Shown in pieces: positions 1 through 5,567 of a DNA stretch of 6,637 nt. The stretch is taken from the NCBI GenBank assembly GCA_050013795.1, contig JBEKEO010000173.1, positions 1 through 6,637 of the forward strand. The letters run 5' to 3'. Below the pieces are notes generated by a model. It was not told where the DNA came from and searched no databases. It worked only from the letters and a program-made list of their open reading frames with translations. How positions within the stretch are numbered: the stretch's first letter is position 1; every line of letters starts with the position of its first letter. Source of the stretch: CAWHOW01 sp050013795 (GTDB taxonomy: Bacteria > Bacteroidota > Bacteroidia > Bacteroidales > CG2-30-32-10). Position numbers and translations under genes: made by a program.

Positions 1-328
1 CCACCTGTATGTATAGGGCAACCTTGTTATACAACGTTATAACAATGTTTCGCTGTTGTATAACCTGCGATTTGCCCGCTGTTTGAGGAGTTGCCTTATA
101 GCCATCGTAAAGGCTCATTAAGGTAGCCGCCTCTGCATGGAGATCAGCATCCGTTACAGGCGGTGAGGTTGCCAAAGGGTCGCCATTGGTATGGACCTGC
201 TGTGCATTATCGGCTAAAACAAGAGTATTCCAATGTTTATTTGCTAAAAGAACCACTAGTAGCGGCAGGTTCTTCGTTATAGATAACATGATCATCAGCC
301 GCTGTATTTTTTCTTTTATTGTTTTCAT
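1..328 (-). CDS. Partial gene, hypothetical protein (N-terminal 109 residues; cut by left edge)
   Basis: The minus strand is open from an ATG at 328 to the window edge, giving 109 codons without a stop, so only the N-terminus is visible. The start is basic (MKTIKEKIQRL), then comes a hydrophobic stretch at about residues 12-29 (MIMLSITKNLPLLVVLLA). Next is a polar segment with 'TSPPVTDADLHAEAATL' near residues 55-70, then a helical-looking region ending in LYNKVALYIQ. The 'P-x-V/L ... L...A..L...Y' spacing followed by a 'LY..VA.YIQ' helix resembles the N-terminal part of small Bacteroidota proteins that carry a later fibronectin type III-like domain. That is a recalled resemblance, and the decisive C-terminal part lies outside the window. 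The reading frame and the upstream promoter candidate (370-402) support a real gene. An alternative start is the ATG at residue 12. Function is unknown. Confidence 0.65.
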   Translation of the reverse strand, partial: MKTIKEKIQRLMIMLSITKNLPLLVVLLANKHWNTLVLADNAQQVHTNGDPLATSPPVTDADLHAEAATLMSLYDGYKATPQTAGKSQVIQQRNIVITLYNKVALYIQV

Positions 329-369
329 ATGTTTAGTTTTTTAGTTATTGTTTGTAACACCTTCCGCCC

Positions 370-402
370 TAAATATACGAAATTTAACAGGCAAAATGCA
401 AA
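370..402 (-). promoter_or_regulatory. Candidate Bacteroidota-type promoter for the left-edge gene
   Basis: On the minus strand, TTTG (399-402) is followed after 21 bases by TATATTTA (370-377). This fits the Bacteroidota -33 TTTG / -7 TAnnTTTG pattern with one mismatch at the last -7 position. It would start transcription about 35 bases before the ATG at 328. The call rests on sequence match and position only. Confidence 0.45.
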
Positions 403-428
403 TGGATTTCACCTGTGGGAAGACAATT

Positions 429-447
429 AGCCTAAAGGCTTTTTTTT
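429..447 (+). terminator. Terminator-like hairpin with no obvious gene to serve
   Basis: AGCC-TAAA-GGCT is followed directly by a run of eight T residues, which is a minimal intrinsic-terminator shape on the plus strand. The stem is only 4-5 bp. No plus-strand gene precedes it in the window, so it would stop only antisense or read-through transcripts, or it may be chance. Confidence 0.3.
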
Positions 448-505
448 ATCGATTAATCAATAATCCTTTCACTGATGGCTATTGAAAATTTTAAATGATC
501 ATGAG

Positions 506-766
506 GTGAATTATGGGTTAAAATAATTGACTAGGATATAAAGTATTATTTATTCTTTGTGTAACTTAGTGGAATCTTTGAGCAACTTTGTGGAATAGCT
601 ATACACAAAGATTATTCGCATATATTTTTATTTTAATGTGCTCATGAATATATTTCACTAAGAATCTCAAAGGTTCACAAAGATTGAAAAAGCAACGAAA
701 TGAAGTATTATAAAATATTTCTGTTTTGATTTTAAGTTTATCAATTTGATATAACCCATAACTCAC
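506..766. repeat. 15-bp inverted repeat bounding a 261-bp segment (possible MITE-like element)
   Basis: GTGAATTATGGGTTA at 506-520 is the reverse complement of TAACCCATAACTCAC at 752-766 with one mismatch. The segment between them contains the heptamer palindrome (555-682). The arrangement resembles a small non-coding element with terminal inverted repeats. However, the flanking bases show no target-site duplication, and the second palindrome copy near 2600 lacks clear matching ends. A MITE is therefore one possibility, and a large stem-loop is another. Confidence 0.35.
555..682. repeat. Heptamer-based imperfect palindrome, copy 1 (interrupted)
   Basis: The left arm has four direct heptamers spaced 10-11 bp: CTTTGTG (555), CTTAGTG (565), CTTTGAG (576) and CTTTGTG (586). 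These are followed by inverted heptamers CACAAAG (604), CACTAAG (656), CTCAAAG (666) and CACAAAG (676). Positions 586-610 are identical base for base to 2598-2622 in copy 2. The right half is separated from the left by 45 AT-rich bases (611-655) where copy 2 has three bases. Function is unknown; similar 'CTTTGTG' palindromes are, to my recollection, dispersed in intergenic regions of Bacteroidota genomes. Confidence 0.8.
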
Positions 767-871
767 GTTGGTTATACCCTATTTTATCCAACATAGCGGC
801 GTATTTTTACCTGTCATTTCCGTTATTATCTTTTTAAGTACTTTTATTGCGGAAATATAAACGACTATCTT

Positions 872-2518
872 TTGCGCTTTACCTGTAGTAAAATAATCAA
901 CCTGATTTTCTTTCTTTCAGTAATGCTGTCTGTAAGAAGTCAGGAGATTTTTCCCCTGAATACAAATTACAATCCCGATTTCAAAAAGAATATCTACCTT
1001 AAAAAGAATTTCTGTATATTCGATACCTTTCCTGTTCGTTTTCACACTTCCGACAGGGCTTGGACATTAGGAATGCAGAAAGATGATTACAGGTATTGTT
1101 CAATTGGAATGCCTGATGTAAAACATTTACGCTGGCTAAGACGTAAGTTACACTTTGAAGATTTATTCATAGTAAAGGATAAAGATTTCTGGCTAGCCGT
1201 TAACCCTCTTTTCAATTTCAGCATGCAGCGAACAGTTGGTGATAGCAGTCATTATTGCCACCAGAATACCAGAGGGCTTGAATTGAAAGGAATGATAGGC
1301 AGCGACCTTTATTTCGAAACAAGTTATTACGAAAGCCAGTCGAGCTTTGTGCCTTATGTGAACAATTATGTTGAGCAGTATGGTGTAGTTCCGGGACTTA
1401 TTACCGTTAAGAATTTCAAGACTTCTTCCTACGATTATGGCACTGCTTTTGGAAAACTTTCATACTCTCCCATTAAAAACACCAAAGGCTATTCACTGAA
1501 TATTCAAGGCGGCAGTGATAAGAATTTCTTTGGCGATGGTTACCGTTCCCTTTTGCTTTCCGATTACTCCTCCCCTTACGCATTTCTAAAGATCACTGCT
1601 GTTTACAAGAGGTGGCAGTACGAAACCATGTACACTTCTTTTCAAAATATTTTTGTTGATCATGTTCTTCCTTACGATAGTATTACAGGGGCTTACCAGA
1701 AGAAAACAGGAACATTTCATTACCTGAGCTATTATGCAGGCAATGCGCTCGACATTTCCTTGTTTGAAGGAACTCTATGGCAGGTGGCTGATTCGGGTGG
1801 TAAGCGATTCAATCCAAATGCTTATAACCCTGTTATTCTTTGCAACACCGCCCAAAATGGACTTGGCGGAAAGAACAATACATTGCTTGGTTTGAACCTG
1901 ATGTATAAAGCATTTAACAAGCTTCACTTCTATGGTCAGCTTGCTGTAGATGAAATCAGTTTAAAGCATATTTCTGATATGGGTTATTTTCACAACCGTT
2001 ATGGAATACAGGTAGGCGCTGAAGGTTTTGATATGTTTGGTATTCGTAACCTGAACCTGCAGGCTGAATATAACCAGGCGCAGCCATATATGTATTCCGC
2101 TGATAGTCCTTCGCAAAGCTATACACACTTTAATCAACCTCTCGCTGACCCGCTTGGCGCTAATTTCAGGGAAGCGATAGGTATTCTACGATATAATTTC
2201 AGGAGATGGTTTATAAAGATTCAACTCAATTATGCTGTTTATGGCAGTGATACCGCTAAGTCCGACTGGGGTAAAAATATTTTCGCATCCGATCTGCAGG
2301 CTTCACAAAGCAGAGAAAATAAAATCGGACAGGGAATTAAAACCACTATGAAGTATGCTGATGTTTGCTTTAGTTACCTGATGAATCCTAAAACTAATCT
2401 GAATATTTTTGTAGGAGCAACCTACAGGAATGAGAACAATTTATATAAAGCAGGCAGTGATAAGTTTATTTATATTGGTATCAGGACATCATTGCTGAAT
2501 GAATATTTTGATTTTTAA
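872..2518 (+). CDS. RemB/Wzi-like outer-membrane beta-barrel protein, paralog 1
   Basis: This 548-residue protein is predicted to sit in the outer membrane. Residues 1-24 form a signal peptide (hydrophobic INLIFFLSVMLSV, then RSQ), and the rest alternates polar and hydrophobic strands and ends in an aromatic residue (FDF), as barrels do. It shares with the next gene the motifs FFGDGYRS (219-226), FHYLSY, NP.I, YGQL, LADPLGANF (424-432) and GQGIKTT (about 486-492). These are hallmarks I associate with the Bacteroidota RemB family, which is linked to gliding motility and related to Wzi capsule-assembly proteins. Wzi is an outer-membrane lectin that anchors capsule; whether this protein handles polysaccharide or motility is inference. 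The start is uncertain: TTG at 872 gives a complete signal peptide, the first in-frame ATG (923) would remove most of it, and the frame is open upstream to the stop at 794-796 without an ATG. Confidence 0.8.
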   Translation: MRFTCSKIINLIFFLSVMLSVRSQEIFPLNTNYNPDFKKNIYLKKNFCIFDTFPVRFHTSDRAWTLGMQKDDYRYCSIGMPDVKHLRWLRRKLHFEDLFIVKDKDFWLAVNPLFNFSMQRTVGDSSHYCHQNTRGLELKGMIGSDLYFETSYYESQSSFVPYVNNYVEQYGVVPGLITVKNFKTSSYDYGTAFGKLSYSPIKNTKGYSLNIQGGSDKNFFGDGYRSLLLSDYSSPYAFLKITAVYKRWQYETMYTSFQNIFVDHVLPYDSITGAYQKKTGTFHYLSYYAGNALDISLFEGTLWQVADSGGKRFNPNAYNPVILCNTAQNGLGGKNNTLLGLNLMYKAFNKLHFYGQLAVDEISLKHISDMGYFHNRYGIQVGAEGFDMFGIRNLNLQAEYNQAQPYMYSADSPSQSYTHFNQPLADPLGANFREAIGILRYNFRRWFIKIQLNYAVYGSDTAKSDWGKNIFASDLQASQSRENKIGQGIKTTMKYADVCFSYLMNPKTNLNIFVGATYRNENNLYKAGSDKFIYIGIRTSLLNEYFDF

Positions 2519-2566
2519 AAAGAATAATAAGTACTGTTAATTCAATATAGAAATTATGATTTTAAC

Positions 2567-2666
2567 CTTTGCGTAACTTTGTGGCATCTTTGAGAAACTT
2601 TGTGGAATAGCTATACACAAAGCTTCACAAAGAATCTCAAAGGTTCCCAAAGAAAGATTTACAAAG
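2567..2666. repeat. Heptamer-based imperfect palindrome, copy 2 (compact)
   Basis: Four direct heptamers, CTTTGCG (2567), CTTTGTG (2577), CTTTGAG (2588) and CTTTGTG (2598), are answered by the inverted CACAAAG (2616), CACAAAG (2626), CTCAAAG (2636) and CCCAAAG (2646). A partial ACAAAG lies at 2661. The inner arms 2588-2594/2636-2642 and 2598-2604/2626-2632 pair perfectly about a centre near 2615. The element fills most of the 156-bp gap between the two RemB-like genes and ends within about 25 bp of the downstream start codon. TAACTTTG at 2574-2581 matches the Bacteroidota -7 box, but no -33 partner is evident. Roles in transcription, mRNA folding or protein binding are all open. Confidence 0.85.
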
Positions 2667-2674
2667 AATAATAT

Positions 2675-4351
2675 TTGATTAACCATACCGAATTAAAAAA
2701 GTACAAATTGATTAAAAGATTTACATATTGCTTCCTAATTATTCTTGTTTGCACAAGTGTATTCAATCATTGTGTTTATTCTCAGTTGTTGCATTATCAG
2801 TCAACTTGCGACACTATAGAAAGGCAATTTTATTTTAATTCCGGTCATAGCGCATTAGCAAAGCCTTTTACGCTTCAAGATATAAAGTCAATTAACTACA
2901 ATTCTCATCTTATTTTTCCTGATTCTAATAGTTTTATTATTGCAAATAAAGATACTGCAAATAAAAAACAGTTTAGTGCTATCCCATTTATTGGTGCTGC
3001 TATAGGCTTTGAGTCCGGCATGAATGGTTTGGCAGGTGAATATTCTATAGGAGCAAAACTTGTAAATGACAAGATCTGTTTTAACCCTGAAAGAAATAAT
3101 TTATTTGCATTTAACTTTCAATACAATTTCAATCAACAGTGGTTCCCTAATTACATTCAATCTTATATTGAAAAGACCTATGTAATACCAGGCCAGGGCT
3201 ATGCCGATTCTGTTGATGGGAGTTTTCGCAACCAAAACATTTCATTTTATGCTGCTAAGTCAGTCGGAAAATATTTTGTTTTTGAAGGTGGTTTCGGCAA
3301 GCATTTCTTTGGCGATGGTTACCGTTCTTTGTTTTTGTCCGATGCATCATATAACTATCCTTACTTCCAGATAACTACTACTATCTGGAAAATAAAATAT
3401 ATAAATCTTTTTACGAATTTTAAAGATATTACTGATGGTTATGATAATTGGTTCAATGCTGAAAATAAATATGGCGCTTTTCATTTTCTTAGCTGGGATG
3501 CTACAAAAAGGTTGAATATTAATTTCTTTGAAGCCATTATATGGGCCAACAGGGGTTTCGATGTAAATTATTTAAACCCTATCATCTTCTACCGACCTGT
3601 TGAATTCGCTCTTGGCGATGCCACTAATCCTAATCCAGATAATGCTTTTATGGGAATTGGCACACACTATACTATTGGTAAAAGTCATGTATTATACGGA
3701 CAATTATTAATTGATGATTTTGTTACAAGCGATGTGAAAGCAGGATTTTCACACACATTTCATCCTCATGATACAACTATTCAGTGGGGATCATGGATGA
3801 ACAAGCAGGCGTTTCAGTTAGGTTATAAATACTTTAATGTTGCCGGAATAAAATTCCTGAATTTCCAGACAGAATATAATTATGTAAGGCCTTATGTTTA
3901 TTCGCAACGTGATGTGATTGCAAATTACGGGAATTTCAACGAACCCCTTGCAGATCCTCTAGGGGCCAACTTCTGGGAAAGCGTTTCATTCCTGAAATAC
4001 ACGCATAAGAAATGGTATTTTGAAATAGAATATCTTCATTATTTAACCGGCCTTGATTCAAATGGAACGCATTTCGGACAGGACATTTATAAATCCACCT
4101 TTGACGCTTATCTTCCCAATGAAAATAATATTGTAGTAAAAGAATTTGGAAATAAAGTCGGGCAGGGAATTAAAACTACTGTTGATTATATCAGTCCAAA
4201 AGTTTCTTACTTGATTTATCCCCGCTTGAACCTCAGGATAGAACTAGGTTATATTTACCGTACGCAGAAATCAGTAATTGAAACAAAGAATACCAATTAT
4301 ATTTTCTTCGAGATAAAAAGCACCTTTGATAACAGGCATTACGACCTATGA
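2675..4351 (+). CDS. RemB/Wzi-like outer-membrane beta-barrel protein, paralog 2
   Basis: This 558-residue protein is a tandem paralog of the preceding gene. Shared blocks are FFGDGYRS (211-218), FHFLSW, FFEAIIW, YGQL, LADPLGANF (425-433) and GQGIKTT (about 496-502), and both proteins end in similar short tails. A lysine-rich start (KKYKLIKR) precedes a hydrophobic segment (about residues 17-30) and a likely cleavage near SQ at 36-37, so it should be exported and inserted in the outer membrane. The assignment to the RemB (gliding motility) / Wzi (capsule assembly) group comes from motif recall, and the substrate is unknown. The start is TTG at 2675; a second TTG at 2708 is possible, and the first in-frame ATG is about 114 codons in, far too late. 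Copy 2 of the palindrome lies just upstream. The stop overlaps the convergent gene by 6 bp. Confidence 0.8.
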   Translation: MINHTELKKYKLIKRFTYCFLIILVCTSVFNHCVYSQLLHYQSTCDTIERQFYFNSGHSALAKPFTLQDIKSINYNSHLIFPDSNSFIIANKDTANKKQFSAIPFIGAAIGFESGMNGLAGEYSIGAKLVNDKICFNPERNNLFAFNFQYNFNQQWFPNYIQSYIEKTYVIPGQGYADSVDGSFRNQNISFYAAKSVGKYFVFEGGFGKHFFGDGYRSLFLSDASYNYPYFQITTTIWKIKYINLFTNFKDITDGYDNWFNAENKYGAFHFLSWDATKRLNINFFEAIIWANRGFDVNYLNPIIFYRPVEFALGDATNPNPDNAFMGIGTHYTIGKSHVLYGQLLIDDFVTSDVKAGFSHTFHPHDTTIQWGSWMNKQAFQLGYKYFNVAGIKFLNFQTEYNYVRPYVYSQRDVIANYGNFNEPLADPLGANFWESVSFLKYTHKKWYFEIEYLHYLTGLDSNGTHFGQDIYKSTFDAYLPNENNIVVKEFGNKVGQGIKTTVDYISPKVSYLIYPRLNLRIELGYIYRTQKSVIETKNTNYIFFEIKSTFDNRHYDL

Positions 4352-4978
4352 TTTGAACCAGATAGGGTGCTTGGCATTATACTTTAACAGATATTTAAAT
4401 ATCACTTTCCTTTTATTGCTTTCATTCTCGAGTTGCTGAGAAAGCGCATTATCATGCTGTTGCAGGAAAGCAGAAAAATACTTGTAGTTAAAAGGAAGCA
4501 TTTCACCGGTATCAAAGTCAAAGAAAAACTGCTGATATTTATTGGCAGCGCCAAAACCTTCATGTATATCACTCATGGGAGTTGATGAGCCTGTAACAGC
4601 AAGTCCCGCAAAATGACATACTGAACCTATCACTAAAAGCTTGAAAAAATAAGAATGATATAAATGTGATATATATATTTCACCACGGTAACAATATCCC
4701 CAGCAGTTCTTCATCTCGCATTCACCATTAGCTGTCGAAGAATCCGGGCATTGATAATTAAGTATGGTAAAATTCGGATCTGCGAGCGGAGTAGGCTTCT
4801 TTACAGTGAATTTTGTAATGGAAGGATTGTCGGTTTTAAATTCAAGGAATGATTTGTAAATACCTTCATTAAACAGATAATCACCGGTATATTTAACTTT
4901 ACCTGTTGTATCGCTTTGCGAAAAACTGAACAAAGGGAATAAAAGGAAAACAAGTATGTATTTATGAAATATATTCAT
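4346..4978 (-). CDS. Secreted protein of unknown function with conserved-looking cysteines
   Basis: This 210-residue protein starts at an ATG (4978) with a clear signal peptide (MNIFHKYILVFLLFPLFSFSQ), so it is exported to the periplasm or surface. The mature part has EGIYKSFLEFKTDNPSI (38-54) and a central cysteine group (C77, C87, C92, C96, C121) around CWGYCYRGEIYI. It also has DFDTGEMLPFN (154-164) and a C-terminal helical tail ending KYNAKHPIWF. The 'GIY.SF.EF...NPSI', 'WGYC..G..YI' and 'YN..HPI' blocks recall an uncharacterised Bacteroidota family, but I know no function for it. The five cysteines could form disulfides or bind metal; that is inference. The hydrophobic run at 111-128 is probably part of the fold rather than a membrane helix. 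It lies 68 bp downstream of the SET gene on the same strand, so co-transcription is possible. Its stop overlaps that of the convergent RemB-like gene. Confidence 0.75.
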   Translation of the reverse strand: MNIFHKYILVFLLFPLFSFSQSDTTGKVKYTGDYLFNEGIYKSFLEFKTDNPSITKFTVKKPTPLADPNFTILNYQCPDSSTANGECEMKNCWGYCYRGEIYISHLYHSYFFKLLVIGSVCHFAGLAVTGSSTPMSDIHEGFGAANKYQQFFFDFDTGEMLPFNYKYFSAFLQQHDNALSQQLENESNKRKVIFKYLLKYNAKHPIWFKS

Positions 4979-5046
4979 TGAGACTTATTTAAATGGAGGT
5001 TTGATTCATAAATATTAAAGAGCTTTTCACACTACTTCATTAAAAC

Positions 5047-5451
5047 TTAATTCATCATCTCTTTCTTAAGAGTATTCCAATATGATTTCCCGTATGAAAC
5101 AAAAACTTCTTCTCCGACCTTTATGTTTCGCGAAGCAATAATGTATGCTTCTCCTTTTCGAATTTCATATCTTGCATTGTTCCTTAATCCTTCTATTCGA
5201 TGCAAACCAGCTGCATCATTAGCATAGCGGCCTTGAGCCCACATTGAATACTGGGCGTCAATGCAATTTCTTTTATTGATATATAAGTAATAACAACCAT
5301 AGCCTTCCTGCTTCAAGTTCCGCCTTTCGCATTCTTTCCATGTAATCTTCTCCCCATCATATTTAACAATGATTTCGCCTCTTTTAAAATCTTTCTCTGC
5401 CCATAAACCCAGACCGGCAGAGAATAATTGTGATTTCTTTACATTTAACAT
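5047..5451 (-). CDS. Small SET-domain protein (putative protein lysine methyltransferase)
   Basis: The 134-residue protein is almost entirely one SET domain. Visible motifs in order are SAGLGLWA (11-18; the GxG loop that contacts S-adenosylmethionine), the strand EIIVKYDGE (26-34), YYLYI followed by CIDA (63-66), and RYANDAAG (75-82). The last is the bacterial equivalent of RFxNHSC, with Asp in place of His. Then come NNARYE (91-96), IKVGEEVFVSYG (110-121) with the candidate catalytic Tyr120, and YW at 124-125. There is no signal peptide, so the protein should be cytoplasmic. There are no pre-SET or post-SET cysteine clusters. The family transfers methyl groups to lysines of proteins; the bacterial target is unknown. 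The start ATG (5451) has a TAATTTTG -7 box about 20 bases upstream. It is divergent from the MORN-repeat gene and probably leads a two-gene unit with the gene at 4346-4978. Confidence 0.88.
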   Translation of the reverse strand: MLNVKKSQLFSAGLGLWAEKDFKRGEIIVKYDGEKITWKECERRNLKQEGYGCYYLYINKRNCIDAQYSMWAQGRYANDAAGLHRIEGLRNNARYEIRKGEAYIIASRNIKVGEEVFVSYGKSYWNTLKKEMMN

Positions 5452-5470
5452 TATAAAAATTTTAGTGTTG

Positions 5471-5478
5471 CAAAATTA
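5471..5478 (-). promoter_or_regulatory. -7 promoter box candidate for the SET gene
   Basis: TAATTTTG on the minus strand is a perfect TAnnTTTG match 19 bases before the ATG at 5451, implying a leader of only about 12 bases. I see no good TTTG -33 element at the expected 19-21 base spacing, so the call rests on the -7 box and its position in the 116-bp divergent gap. Confidence 0.45.
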
Positions 5479-5567
5479 ACAGAATAAGTTTAACAAGTAT
5501 TGGATATAGAACAAAATTTAAATAAATAATTGTATAAAACTTAAATCAAAATATTTACTTTTATAAA

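Larger units (their letters stand above)
329..871. other. Long intergenic region (543 bp) with repeats and no convincing gene
   Basis: No open frame of useful length with a start codon was found on either strand between the left-edge gene and the first RemB-like gene. From left to right the region holds the minus-strand promoter candidate (370-402), a terminator-like hairpin (429-447), and a 15-bp inverted repeat (506-520 with 752-766) that encloses the first heptamer palindrome (555-682). About 100 bp of AT-rich leader then lead to the TTG at 872. I found no clear TAnnTTTG promoter for the plus-strand gene in the last 100 bp. Confidence 0.7.

Noticed and set aside
24..64. Overlapping inverted repeats (GTTATACAAC 26-35 with GTTGTATAAC 55-64; TTGTTAT 24-30 with ATAACAA 39-45)
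   Set aside because: They fall inside the coding frame of the left-edge gene, are short and AT-rich, and fit no site position; treated as incidental.
555..682. Heptamer array as a CRISPR
   Set aside because: The units are 7 bases at 10-11 base spacing with inverted symmetry; CRISPR repeats are longer, direct and separated by unique spacers of about 30 bases or more.
797..871. Upstream extension of the first RemB-like gene
   Set aside because: The frame is open back to the stop at 794-796 but contains no ATG, and an extension would put a long segment before the signal peptide.
5556..5563. TACTTTTA as a -7 box for the MORN gene
   Set aside because: It has one mismatch, no -33 partner at the right distance, and would leave no leader before the ATG at 5568.
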